The notes beneath the pieces were generated by a model. That model did not search any database. It saw nothing but the letters and a program-made list of their open reading frames with translations, and was not told the origin of the DNA. The position numbers and the translations under genes are program-made. Below, in pieces: positions 1-7,962 of a stretch of 62,557 nucleotides of DNA (its first letter is position 1; the number at the start of each line of letters is the position of its first letter). The stretch is from an uncultured Parabacteroides sp. (lineage in GTDB: Bacteria > Bacteroidota > Bacteroidia > Bacteroidales > Tannerellaceae), in NCBI GenBank assembly GCA_949298575.1, contig CASFXH010000011.1, forward strand, positions 1-62,557. Direction: 5' to 3'.

Positions 1-32
1 GGCAGCTCCGCGTAGGGGTACGCGGAGCTGCC
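1..32 (-). terminator. Perfect 14-bp hairpin downstream of lon
   Basis: A perfect inverted repeat with 14-bp arms (GGCAGCTCCGCGTA) and a 4-nt loop begins 13 nt after the lon stop codon. Position and stem strength fit an intrinsic terminator for lon. The T-run that would confirm it lies beyond the left edge of the window. Its arms are much longer than those of the repeat arrays elsewhere in this window, so I treat it as a different element. Confidence 0.6.
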
Positions 33-44
33 GACGATCGTTTT

Positions 45-2516
45 CTATTCCGCGAAGCCCTTCGCCAGGCCTCTTCCGACCTTTTCCTGGAGCAACGCGT
101 GGTCGACCACCTCGCGGATGTCCGTCACGTAATGGAACGTGAGGCCTTTCAGGTAGTCGGCCTTGATCTCGTCGATGTCTTTCTTGTTTTCCGAGCAAAG
201 GATGATCTCCGTGATGCCGGCGCGCTTGGCGGCGAGGATCTTTTCCTTGATCCCGCCGACGGGGAGGACCTTGCCGCGGAGCGTGATCTCGCCCGTCATG
301 GCCAAGTTGGGTTTCACCTTGCGGCGGGTGAAGGCGGAGACGAGCGAGGTGACCATCGTCACGCCGGCGCTGGGCCCGTCCTTGGGGATGGCGCCCTCGG
401 GCACGTGGATGTGGACGTTCCATTGCTCGAACATCTCGTCCGGGATGCCGAAGAGGGCGGCGTGGGCGTGGATGTACTCGAGGGCGAGAATGGCCGACTC
501 TTTCATCACGTCGCCGAGGTTGCCGGTGAGGGTCAATTTCTCCCCCTTGCCCTTGCTGAGGCTCGACTCGACGAAGAGGATCTCGCCCCCCACGGAAGTC
601 CAGGCCAGCCCGGTGACGACGCCGGCGTACTCGTTGCCTTGGTACTTGTCGCGCGAATACTCTACGGGGCCCAGGTATTCCTGGAGGTCGTCGGGGCGGA
701 TCGTCGTGGGGACCTCCTCGCCGAGCGCGATCTTGCGGGCCAAGCGGCGCATGATTTTCGCGATTTTCTTGTCGAGCTCGCGTACGCCGCTCTCGCGCGT
801 ATAAGATTCGACGATGGCTTGCAAGGTCTTTTTCTGGAACCGGACCTTGCCCTTGCCGATGCCGTGCGCCTCGAGCTCCTTGGGAATAAGGTGCTTGGCG
901 GCGATCTCCACCTTTTCTTCCATAATGTAACCGCTCACCTCGATCAGCTCCATGCGGTCGAGGAGGGGTTGGGAAATGTTGTTCAAATTATTGGCCGTCG
1001 CGAGGAAAAGCACCTTGCTCAGGTCGTAGTCGACGTCGAGATAGTTGTCGTGAAACGAGTTGTTCTGCTCCGGGTCGAGCACTTCGAGGAGCGCCGCCGC
1101 CGGATCGCCCCGGAAGTCGCTGGCGATCTTGTCGATCTCGTCGAGAACGAAAACGGGGTTCGACGTCCCGGCTCTTTGGATGCTTTGGATGATGCGTCCC
1201 GGCATGGCGCCGATGTAGGTGCGCCGGTGGCCGCGGATCTCCGCCTCGTCATGCAAACCGCCCAGGGAGACACGGACATATTTCCGCCCCAAAGCCTCGG
1301 CGACCGACTTGCCGAGCGAGGTCTTGCCCACGCCGGGAGGGCCGTAGAGGCAGATGATGGGCGATTTCATGTCGCCCTTCAGTTTCAGGACCGCCAAATG
1401 CTCGACGATGCGTTCCTTCACTTTCTCCAGACCATAATGATCGCGGTCGAGCACCCGCTGCGCGTGGTTGAGATTGAAATTGTCCTTGCTGCACGTGTGC
1501 CAAGGCAGGTTGACAAGGGTCTGCACGTAAAGTTCCTGGATCGAATAGTCGGGCGATTGGGGGGCGAGGCGTTCCAAGCGCTTGATCTCCTTGTCGAAGA
1601 CATCGGCGACGGCCTTGGGCCAGCGCTTCAGGAGGGCCTTGTCCTTGAGCGCCTGGATTTCTTGCTCGTTGATGTTGCCGCCCAGCTCCTCTTGGATCGT
1701 CTTGATCTGCTGCTGGAGGAAATACTCCCTTTGCTGCTGGTCGATATCCTCGTGCGTCTTCATCTGGATCGCGTTTTTCAAATCGAGCAGCTGGCTCTCG
1801 CGGTTCATGATAAGCAAGGCGCGGAAGGCGCGGTCCTTGAGCTTGTCGATGCGTAAGAGTTGCTGTTTCTCCTCCACCTCGACGGGGAGATTCGCGCATG
1901 AGAAGTTGACCGCGTAGACGCTGTTCTTGTTCGTGCGGATCGCGGTGACCAATTCCCTGGGCGGCTCGGCCGACGCGCTCAGCAATTTGATCGTCACGTC
2001 CTTGATGGCCGAGACCAGGGCGTCAAACTCCACGTCGCCCTTGCCGGGCCGCGGGTCGTCGAGCAATTCGATCCGTCCTTTCAGGAAAGGCGCGGTCTCC
2101 GTCAGCTCTTTCAAGCGGAAGCGGCGCCGGCCTTGCAAGATGATGGTCGTCAGGTCGTCGGGCATATCCAAAACCCGCACGATCTCCGCCACGACCCCGA
2201 CATGATAAATATCCTCGAAGCCCGGATCCTCCGTTTCAATATCCTTCTGGCAGACGGCGCCCACCATTTTCTTCCGATGGAGCGCCTCGCGCACCAGCCT
2301 CATCGACTTCGTGCGCCCGATCACGACCGGCAAGGCTACGCCGGGGAAAAGGACCAGGTTGCGCAACGTCAAGATGGGCAACTCCTCGCCCGTCTTCTCG
2401 ATACCCACGGAAAAATCCTCGTCCTTGTCGCAGTCCATCAAGACCGGCATGACAATTCCGACGCCCATGTTCGTCTCATCTGACAATCCTTGGTATAGTC
2501 TTGTTTTATTCTTCAT
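45..2516 (-). CDS. lon: ATP-dependent protease La (Lon)
   Basis: Cytosolic AAA+ serine protease that unfolds and degrades misfolded and regulatory proteins. The 823-residue chain has the LonA layout: an N-terminal substrate domain (about 45-250), a coiled linker, an AAA+ module with Walker A GPPGVGKT near residue 392 and Walker B FVLDEID, and a C-terminal protease domain. The catalytic serine is in PKDGPSAG (about 715) and the lysine in KEKILAAK (about 757). The N-terminus is about 40 residues longer than E. coli Lon, which is usual for Bacteroidetes. The gene is divergent from trmN6 and has its own TACCTTTG promoter box. Confidence 0.97.
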   Translation of the reverse strand: MKNKTRLYQGLSDETNMGVGIVMPVLMDCDKDEDFSVGIEKTGEELPILTLRNLVLFPGVALPVVIGRTKSMRLVREALHRKKMVGAVCQKDIETEDPGFEDIYHVGVVAEIVRVLDMPDDLTTIILQGRRRFRLKELTETAPFLKGRIELLDDPRPGKGDVEFDALVSAIKDVTIKLLSASAEPPRELVTAIRTNKNSVYAVNFSCANLPVEVEEKQQLLRIDKLKDRAFRALLIMNRESQLLDLKNAIQMKTHEDIDQQQREYFLQQQIKTIQEELGGNINEQEIQALKDKALLKRWPKAVADVFDKEIKRLERLAPQSPDYSIQELYVQTLVNLPWHTCSKDNFNLNHAQRVLDRDHYGLEKVKERIVEHLAVLKLKGDMKSPIICLYGPPGVGKTSLGKSVAEALGRKYVRVSLGGLHDEAEIRGHRRTYIGAMPGRIIQSIQRAGTSNPVFVLDEIDKIASDFRGDPAAALLEVLDPEQNNSFHDNYLDVDYDLSKVLFLATANNLNNISQPLLDRMELIEVSGYIMEEKVEIAAKHLIPKELEAHGIGKGKVRFQKKTLQAIVESYTRESGVRELDKKIAKIMRRLARKIALGEEVPTTIRPDDLQEYLGPVEYSRDKYQGNEYAGVVTGLAWTSVGGEILFVESSLSKGKGEKLTLTGNLGDVMKESAILALEYIHAHAALFGIPDEMFEQWNVHIHVPEGAIPKDGPSAGVTMVTSLVSAFTRRKVKPNLAMTGEITLRGKVLPVGGIKEKILAAKRAGITEIILCSENKKDIDEIKADYLKGLTFHYVTDIREVVDHALLQEKVGRGLAKGFAE

Positions 2517-2563
2517 ATTCCCTTAAAAATTTCGCTGTATTCCTCTTATCGCAATAACCGTGC

Positions 2564-2571
2564 CAAAGGTA
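2564..2571 (-). promoter_or_regulatory. Bacteroides-type -7 box for lon
   Basis: TACCTTTG on the minus strand matches TAnnTTTG and lies 48 nt before the lon start codon. No well-spaced TTTG -33 box is seen. Confidence 0.55.
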
Positions 2572-2594
2572 CGTCTTTTTTCGGTCAATATTCC

Positions 2595-2604
2595 TATTTT
2601 CGCG
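2595..2604 (+). promoter_or_regulatory. Variant -7 box TATTTTCGCG for trmN6
   Basis: TATTTTCGCG begins 33 nt before the trmN6 start. It is one of eight gap copies of the 10-mer TAYYTTCGCG in this window, seven of them at promoter distance from a start codon. Confidence 0.5.
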
Positions 2605-2627
2605 GCGACATATCCCAATGACAACGT

Positions 2628-3347
2628 ATGGCTAACGCCTATTTTCAATTCCAACGATTCACGGTCTACCACGACCGATGCGCCATGAAGGTCGGGACCG
2701 ACGGTGTCCTGCTCGGCACGTGGGCCGACGTGGCGCCCGCCCGCCGCGTCCTCGATGTCGGGACCGGCACGGGGCTCATCGCCCTCATCCTGGCCCAACG
2801 CGGGCAAGCCCTCATCGACGCCATCGACATCGACGCCGACGCCTGCTCGCAAGCCGCCGAGAACGTCCGCCGCTCACCCTTCGCCGACCGCGTCCGCGTC
2901 TGGCACCAGCCCCTCGAGCGCTATTCCCCGCCCGAGCCAATCGGTTACGACCTCATTGTCTCCAACCCGCCCTATTTCGACGAGACCTTGAAAAGCCCCG
3001 ACCGGAAACGGAACCTGGCCCGCCACGCCGATACCCTCCCGCTCGAGGACCTCCTCCTGCACGCCAAACGCCTCCTCGCCCCCGAGGGACGCCTGGCGCT
3101 GATCCTCCCCTTCGACCAACTGAATCGCTTCATGGCCAAGAGCCAAGAGGCGGACCTCTTCCTCCGCCGGCTGACGCGGGTTATCCCCATCGAGGGCGGA
3201 CGGCCCAAACGCCTCCTGGCGGAACTGACCCTCGTCCCCACGCCCCCTCCCGCGCACGACGAGCTTGTCATCGAAAACGCCGACCACCACTATACCGAAG
3301 CGTTCGTGGCGATGATCCGCGACTTCTACCTGCGCTGGCGAAAATAA
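2628..3347 (+). CDS. trmN6: tRNA1(Val) (adenine(37)-N6)-methyltransferase
   Basis: SAM-dependent enzyme of the YfiC/TrmN6 family, which methylates N6 of A37 in a tRNA-Val. In 239 residues it has a Rossmann SAM-binding motif DVGTGTGLIALIL (about 45) and the catalytic SNPPYF motif (about 112) typical of N6-adenine methyltransferases acting on RNA. The start FQFQRFTVYHDRCAMKVGTD is typical of the family. It ends 11 nt before the convergent lipid kinase gene, with no obvious terminator in that gap. The family call is firm; the exact tRNA target is inferred from the family. Confidence 0.9.
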   Translation: MANAYFQFQRFTVYHDRCAMKVGTDGVLLGTWADVAPARRVLDVGTGTGLIALILAQRGQALIDAIDIDADACSQAAENVRRSPFADRVRVWHQPLERYSPPEPIGYDLIVSNPPYFDETLKSPDRKRNLARHADTLPLEDLLLHAKRLLAPEGRLALILPFDQLNRFMAKSQEADLFLRRLTRVIPIEGGRPKRLLAELTLVPTPPPAHDELVIENADHHYTEAFVAMIRDFYLRWRK

Positions 3348-3358
3348 CCAAGGGCTTT

Positions 3359-4315
3359 TTAACGGAAGATATACGGCATCTTCTTGTCGAAGAAACGGCT
3401 GGCCTGGTCGAACAAGTTCCGCACTTCCTTCGTGAGCGAGACCACCTCGGGCGTCAAGACCCGCAAGGCGTTCGGCTCGATCTCGATGTCGATGCGGCTA
3501 TCGGCCATGACCGGCTCCCCATCCAGATGCATGACGCCGGGGCGCTGGCGAATGATGGAGACCTGCCGGGCCTTCATGGTCTTGATCTTGCTGTTCCGGT
3601 CGATTTGTTTCGTGAATAATTGGATCGCTAGAGGCGGGATGTCCAAGGGGGTAAAAGGGGCGAGGATCGTCACGTCCATCTTCCCGTCCGAGATGTTCGC
3701 TTGCGGGGCGATGAAGGCGTTGTTCCCGTATTGCGTCGCGTTGGCGCAAGCCACCAGGAAGGCCTTCTCCTTGATCGTCTGGTTATCGATCAGCAACTCA
3801 TAGGGTTCCGGCTCGTAACTCAAATACTCCTCGATCGTGTTCCGGAGGTAAGTCAACGAGCCCCGGCGCTTCTGCTGGGCGAATTTCTGGCTGACGGCCG
3901 CGTCGAAGCCCACGCCACAGGTGCAAAAGAACGGCCGCCCGTTCGCCCGGCAACAATCTATAATAGAGGTATGCCGCCCCTTCAACACCTCCAAGGCCCG
4001 CCACACCTCCATCGGGATATGCAAATCGCGCGCCAAGCCATTGCCCGAGCCTTTCGGGATAATCCCCAACGTCACGTCCGTATGGATCATCGACCGGGCC
4101 ACCTCGTTCACGGTCCCGTCGCCCCCGACGGCGACGATCAGGTCTACCTTCGCCTCGACCGCCTGCCGGGTCAGCTCGCTCGCGTGGCCCGGATAGCGGG
4201 TGAAGGAGATATTCAAGGCATGCCCCCTCGCCTCGCAAATCTTTCTCAACATATTGGGGATCTTACGCTTCGAGCCCACGCCCGAAATCGGGTTGATTAT
4301 CGCTTGAATATTCAT
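3359..4315 (-). CDS. Diacylglycerol/sphingoid lipid kinase family protein
   Basis: Soluble lipid kinase of the DagK/YegS/LCB5 family (about 318 residues). The N-terminal half has the phosphate-binding GGDGTVNEV motif and a second KGSGNGLARDL motif; the C-terminal half is the beta-sandwich domain. I start at the ATG giving MNIQAIINPISG because that is where the family's conserved strand begins and because a TAATTTTG box lies 40 nt upstream; an in-frame ATG 78 nt further up is less likely. It is divergent from spt, so the lipid it phosphorylates could be a sphingoid base or ceramide rather than diacylglycerol. That substrate is inference only. Confidence 0.88.
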   Translation of the reverse strand: MNIQAIINPISGVGSKRKIPNMLRKICEARGHALNISFTRYPGHASELTRQAVEAKVDLIVAVGGDGTVNEVARSMIHTDVTLGIIPKGSGNGLARDLHIPMEVWRALEVLKGRHTSIIDCCRANGRPFFCTCGVGFDAAVSQKFAQQKRRGSLTYLRNTIEEYLSYEPEPYELLIDNQTIKEKAFLVACANATQYGNNAFIAPQANISDGKMDVTILAPFTPLDIPPLAIQLFTKQIDRNSKIKTMKARQVSIIRQRPGVMHLDGEPVMADSRIDIEIEPNALRVLTPEVVSLTKEVRNLFDQASRFFDKKMPYIFR

Positions 4316-4354
4316 AAATATCTTGCCTTCTGGATTCTCATTTCTACCGGTGGG

Positions 4355-4362
4355 CAAAATTA
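4355..4362 (-). promoter_or_regulatory. -7 box for the lipid kinase gene
   Basis: TAATTTTG on the minus strand matches TAnnTTTG, 40 nt before the chosen start codon. Confidence 0.5.
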
Positions 4363-4415
4363 ATGCATTCGAGAAACTTTTGGAGGTATTCAAGGATAAG
4401 AAATGATTTTTTTAT

Positions 4416-4425
4416 TACTTTCGCG
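4416..4425 (+). promoter_or_regulatory. Variant -7 box TACTTTCGCG for spt
   Basis: TACTTTCGCG lies 77 nt before the spt start codon, leaving a leader of roughly 70 nt. It belongs to the TAYYTTCGCG set. Confidence 0.5.
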
Positions 4426-4501
4426 CTTGCGATTTTAGCGACGCGGAAGGCTGCCTTCGAGGCAAATTCCTTAATAATAATCATTCTCTGTTTTTAATGA
4501 C

Positions 4502-5689
4502 ATGAAACTTTTACAAGAGAAATTAGCGAAATACGACGCGCCTCAACAGGCCATGGCGAAAGGGATCTATCCCTATTTCCGGGAAATCCAAAGTGACCAA
4601 GATACGGAAGTCATCATCAACGGGAAAAAAGTCCTGATGTTTGGTTCAAACGCCTACCTCGGGCTCACCAACCATCCTAAAGTAAAAGAGGCCGCGATCG
4701 AGGCCATCAAGAAATACGGGACCGGATGCGCCGGCTCTCGTTTCCTCAACGGTACGTTAGATTTGCATATCCAACTCGAGAAACGCCTGGCGAAATTCGT
4801 CGGCAAGGAAGACGCGATCGTCTTCTCCACCGGCTTCCAAGTGAATTTGGGCGTCATCTCCTGCGTGACAGGACGCGAGGACTACATCCTCTGGGACGAG
4901 CTCGACCACGCCTCCATCATCGAGGGCCATCGCCTCTCTTTCTCCACCAAATTGAAATTCAAGCACAACGATATGGAGTCGCTGGAAAAGCAACTCCAGA
5001 AATGCGAGCCCGACAAGGTCAAGCTGATCGTCATCGACGGCGTCTTCAGCATGGAGGGCGACGTGGCCAAGCTGCCGGAGATCGTCGCGCTCGCGAAGAA
5101 ATACAACGCCAGCGTCATGGTCGATGAGGCGCACGGACTCGGCGTCTTCGGCGATCACGGGCGGGGCACTTGCGACCACTTCGGCGTCACCGACGACGTG
5201 GACCTGATCATGGGCACCTTCAGCAAATCCCTCGCCTCCATCGGTGGCTTCATCGCGTCCGACGAGCCCGTCATCAACTTCCTGCGCCACAACGCCCGTT
5301 CCTATATCTTCAGCGCCAGCAACACCCCGGCGGCCACGGCGGCGGCCAACGCGGCGCTCGACATCATGCTCAACGAGCCGGAACGGATCCAACATCTCTG
5401 GGACTTGACGAACTACGCGCTCAACGGCTTCCGGGAAATGGGTTGCGAGATCGGCAACACCTCCACCCCCATCATCCCCCTCTTCATCCGCGACAACGAC
5501 CTGACGTTCCTCATCGTCAAGGAGCTTTTCGAAGCGGGCATCTTCGTCAACCCCGTCGTATCGCCCGCCGTCGCCTCCAACGACACGCTCATCCGCTTCT
5601 CCCTGATGGCGACCCACACGAAGGAGCAACTCGACTACGCGCTGGAGACGATCCAAAAGATTTTCAAGAAACACCACCTGATCGACTAG
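4502..5689 (+). CDS. spt: Serine palmitoyltransferase
   Basis: PLP enzyme of the alpha-oxoamine synthase family that condenses serine with an acyl-CoA (or acyl-ACP) to 3-ketosphinganine, the first step of bacterial sphingolipid synthesis. The 395-residue cytosolic protein has the substrate-side GSRFLNGTLDLH motif, VDEAHGLGVFG with the PLP-ring aspartate and histidine, and GTFSKSLASIGGF containing the Schiff-base lysine (about residue 240). Glycine C-acetyltransferase and AONS are the main alternatives. The Bacteroidales setting, with a lipid kinase next door, favours SPT. A strong terminator follows, then the first repeat array. Confidence 0.88.
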   Translation: MKLLQEKLAKYDAPQQAMAKGIYPYFREIQSDQDTEVIINGKKVLMFGSNAYLGLTNHPKVKEAAIEAIKKYGTGCAGSRFLNGTLDLHIQLEKRLAKFVGKEDAIVFSTGFQVNLGVISCVTGREDYILWDELDHASIIEGHRLSFSTKLKFKHNDMESLEKQLQKCEPDKVKLIVIDGVFSMEGDVAKLPEIVALAKKYNASVMVDEAHGLGVFGDHGRGTCDHFGVTDDVDLIMGTFSKSLASIGGFIASDEPVINFLRHNARSYIFSASNTPAATAAANAALDIMLNEPERIQHLWDLTNYALNGFREMGCEIGNTSTPIIPLFIRDNDLTFLIVKELFEAGIFVNPVVSPAVASNDTLIRFSLMATHTKEQLDYALETIQKIFKKHHLID

Positions 5690-5710
5690 ATCTTGGCTCA
5701 AGAAATCACG

Positions 5711-5757
5711 AAGCCCTTCTTCCCCCCCACCTATCGGGGAAGAGGGGCTTTTCCTTT
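5711..5757 (+). terminator. Strong intrinsic terminator of spt
   Basis: A 15-bp stem (AAGCCCTTCTTCCCC paired with GGGGAAGAGGGGCTT, one G-T pair) with a 10-nt loop is followed by TTTTCCTTTT. It starts 22 nt after the spt stop codon. The first dyad of the repeat array begins in its T-rich tail. Confidence 0.88.
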
Positions 5758-6233
5758 TGGAAGCCTCCAAAAACCCCTCCGAAAAACGGGAAATCGCTTT
5801 TGTAACCCTACAACGCTATTTCCTGATCCAGAAAATACGATTGTAAGCCTACAAAAGCATTTTCCCGGAAAACCCGAGCCCATTGTAACCCTACAAAGGG
5901 GCTTTCGGAAAAAGGAAAATCGCTTTTGTAACCCTACAACGCTATTTTCTGGATCAGGAAATAGTATTGTAGGGTTACAAAAACGATTTCACAATTTTGG
6001 GGAGGCCTTTTGGAGGGTTCCAAGATCTCTTTCCCGCTTCAGGAAGTAGTTTTGGAGGGTTCCAAGACCTCTTTCCAGTTTCAGGAAGTGGTTTTGGAGG
6101 GTTCCAAGACCTCTTTCCCGCTTCAGGAAGTGGTTTTGGAGGGTTCCAAGACCTCTTTCCCGCTTCAGAAAGTGGTTTTGGAGGCCTCCAAGACCATTTT
6201 CCAAAGCTGGAACCCCCTTTTGGAGGCCTCCAA
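5757..6233. repeat. Array of twelve phased 14-bp dyads, 42-bp period
   Basis: Twelve inverted units of form 5+4+5 start at 5757, 5800, 5841, 5883, 5926, 5967, 6010, 6052, 6094, 6136, 6178 and 6220. Successive starts are 41-43 bp apart, and exactly 42 over the last six. Units 2-6 have TTGTA/TACAA arms; units 1 and 7-12 have TTGGA/TCCAA arms. The core is AGCC, ACCC, GGGT or GGCC. Most spacers carry a second dyad about 18-22 bp after the first, for example TATTT...AAATA centred at 5827 and 5953, TTTTCCcGGAAAA at 5866, and TTCC...GGAA in the last half. The array fills the 614-bp spt-prmA gap apart from the spt terminator and the prmA promoter region. No protein gene is supported here. Confidence 0.92.
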
Positions 6234-6268
6234 AGCCCAATCAGGGAGCGGGGCATCGCGAAAAAACG

Positions 6269-6278
6269 TATCTTCGCG
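6269..6278 (+). promoter_or_regulatory. Variant -7 box TATCTTCGCG for prmA
   Basis: TATCTTCGCG lies 26-35 nt before the prmA start and 36 nt after the last dyad of the array. This placement supports starting prmA at 6304 rather than inside the array. Confidence 0.5.
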
Positions 6279-6303
6279 CCTAATCAACAATCCAGAAAAC
6301 GAC

Positions 6304-7155
6304 ATGAACTATTACGAAGTCAAATTCACCTACGAGAGCGATCTCGACCCCCAAGTCGTCAACGACATCCTGGCGAGCGAGCTGGGCGGGATCGACTACG
6401 AGAGCTTCCTCCCCGACGAGCGGGGGCTGACCGCCTACGTGCCGGAGAACAAGTACGACGAGGCGCGCCTCGCCCAGACGCTGGCCGCGTTCCCCCTCCC
6501 CGTCGCCCATTTCGCCCACCAAGCCCAACGCGTCGAGGACCGGGACTGGAACGAGGAATGGGAAAAACATTATTTCCAACCCATCCGCATCGGGCGGGAA
6601 TGCACCGTCAGGGCCTCCTTCCACGAGCCGGAGGAAGGCTTTACCTATAATATATTGATCGACCCCAAAATGGCGTTCGGGACGGGCAACCACGCCACGA
6701 CCTACCTGATGCTCACCTACATCCTCGGCCTCGACCCGCGAGGCAAGCGGGCGCTCGACATGGGATGCGGCACGGCCGTCCTCGCCATCCTCGCCCGGAT
6801 GAAAGGGGCCGACGAGGTCGTAGCCATCGACATCGACGAGTGGGCCTACCGCAACGCGCTCGAGAACATCCGGATCAACCATACGCCCGACATCCAGGTC
6901 GCCCTGGGCGGCGCCGAGCGCGTCGGCGAGTTCGGCCCCTTCGACCTGATTTTCGCCAACATCAACCGCAACATCCTCACCCGCGACATGGCCCTCTACG
7001 CGGCCGCCACGCGCCCGGGAGCGGAACTCTACATGAGCGGCTTCTACGTCGACGACATCCCCGCCATCCGGGAAGCGTGCGCCCGCGCCGGGCTGCGCCA
7101 CGTCGATCAAAAAGAGAAAGACCGCTGGGCCGCCGTCAAGGCCGTCAAAGAATAA
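6304..7155 (+). CDS. prmA: Ribosomal protein L11 methyltransferase
   Basis: SAM-dependent methyltransferase that methylates ribosomal protein L11. The 283-residue protein has an N-terminal substrate-recognition domain (about 1-100) and a catalytic domain with FGTGNHATT and the SAM motif LDMGCGTAVLAIL. NINRNIL is the family's post-catalytic motif. The frame stays open upstream through six units of the 42-bp repeat to 6010, which would add a 14-residue-periodic extension. I start at 6304 because MNYYEVKF is the normal family start and a promoter-like box lies between. It is a single gene, followed by the ytxH cluster. Confidence 0.92.
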   Translation: MNYYEVKFTYESDLDPQVVNDILASELGGIDYESFLPDERGLTAYVPENKYDEARLAQTLAAFPLPVAHFAHQAQRVEDRDWNEEWEKHYFQPIRIGRECTVRASFHEPEEGFTYNILIDPKMAFGTGNHATTYLMLTYILGLDPRGKRALDMGCGTAVLAILARMKGADEVVAIDIDEWAYRNALENIRINHTPDIQVALGGAERVGEFGPFDLIFANINRNILTRDMALYAAATRPGAELYMSGFYVDDIPAIREACARAGLRHVDQKEKDRWAAVKAVKE

Positions 7156-7200
7156 TTCAAAAAAAGACGGAAAAAAGCACGCGAATCAAACAGAATCGCC

Positions 7201-7208
7201 TATATTTG
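7201..7208 (+). promoter_or_regulatory. -7 box for the ytxH cluster
   Basis: TATATTTG matches TAnnTTTG and ends 49 nt before the start of the YtxH-like gene. Confidence 0.5.
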
Positions 7209-7257
7209 TAGGCCATAAACAAAGAACTTCATTAAATCTTAAAAGAAAGGGAATGTT

Positions 7258-7503
7258 ATGAAAAACGTAGATTCTAAACTGTTGCTGGGCCTCATCGTGG
7301 GCGCGGCGGTTGGCGCGGCGGTTGGCTATCTGGCCGCTACGGACAAGAGAGAAGAATTGCTGGAGAACCTGAAAGAAGTGGCCGGCAAGGTGAAGGACGA
7401 GATCAACTCCGCGATCGCCAAGGCGAAAGAAAGCGGCAGCGAAGTCCTGAGCAAAGTGAAAGGCAAGGTGGAAGAAACGACAGCAGAAGCGGCCGCGGAA
7501 TAA
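7258..7503 (+). CDS. YtxH-like small membrane protein
   Basis: An 81-residue protein: one N-terminal glycine/alanine-rich membrane segment (about 10-30, LLGLIVGAAVGAAVGYLAA), then a charged helical tail rich in Lys, Glu and Ala. This is the usual build of YtxH-family general-stress proteins. The tail is likely an amphipathic helix or coiled coil. It is followed after 12 nt by a holin-superfamily-III-like membrane protein, a pairing I recall as common in Bacteroidetes. The function is unknown; a cell-envelope stress role is inferred from the family name only. Confidence 0.8.
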   Translation: MKNVDSKLLLGLIVGAAVGAAVGYLAATDKREELLENLKEVAGKVKDEINSAIAKAKESGSEVLSKVKGKVEETTAEAAAE

Positions 7504-7515
7504 AACCCCACCTGT

Positions 7516-7962
7516 ATGGAGAAAGATTCGGGAAAAATCTTCCATGAGTTGAGAGACGACCTCTCGGCTTACGCGAAGCTAAAACTGGAACTCCTAAAAC
7601 TAAACACCTACGAGAGAACCGGGCGAGTGACCGCGGTTCTCTCGTATGGTTTAATCGTGGTGTTCTTGATCCTATTCGCGATCCTCTTTATCTTCATGGC
7701 GATAGGTTACTTCCTGGGCGATACGCTCGACAACACGGGACTCGGGTTCGCGATCGTATTTTTGATGTACGTGATCATCATCGCGTGCGTAGCCGGGAAT
7801 CGACGCCGCATCACGACCCGCGTCCAAAACGAGATCATCGAGGCTTTAATGACAAACGACGACAGAAATGACAAGCAAACAGCAGACACCCCTGGAAAAA
7901 CTCCAAGCGGAGAAACGACGAGTGAGAATGGCGTGCGAGACGCGGGAACGCGAGTTGAATGA
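7516..7962 (+). CDS. Putative holin superfamily III / DUF1469-like membrane protein
   Basis: A 148-residue protein. The N-terminus is amphipathic (LRDDLSAYAKLKLELLKLNTYERTG). Two hydrophobic segments follow (about 37-65 and 73-95), then a basic turn (NRRRITTRVQNEIIEALM) and a polar, low-complexity C-terminus. This matches the phage-holin-family / DUF1469 build found in non-phage operons; no lysis genes are nearby, so a holin role is doubtful. Its last 95 nt overlap the next gene in another frame, and its polar tail may exist because of that overlap. Confidence 0.72.
   Translation: MEKDSGKIFHELRDDLSAYAKLKLELLKLNTYERTGRVTAVLSYGLIVVFLILFAILFIFMAIGYFLGDTLDNTGLGFAIVFLMYVIIIACVAGNRRRITTRVQNEIIEALMTNDDRNDKQTADTPGKTPSGETTSENGVRDAGTRVE

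Noticed and set aside
1-32. First unit of a further dyad array at the left edge
   Set aside because: The arms are 14 bp and perfect, unlike the short arms of the arrays, and the position fits a lon terminator; sequence beyond the edge would be needed to revisit this.
99-1856. Long open frame on the plus strand opposite lon
   Set aside because: It is antisense to a clear Lon and results from high GC3; the composition is unnatural for a protein.
5693-6049. Open frame across the first half of the 42-bp array
   Set aside because: The sequence is only repeats and spt terminator read as codons, with no recognisable domain.
5757-6233. CRISPR array
   Set aside because: Period and unit count look superficially similar, but repeats are 14-bp dyads with sequence switches, spacers themselves repeat, and no cas genes are near.
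7516-7962. Prophage remnant based on the holin-like protein
   Set aside because: No other phage genes, integrase or att-like repeats nearby; this family is common in non-phage operons of Bacteroidetes.
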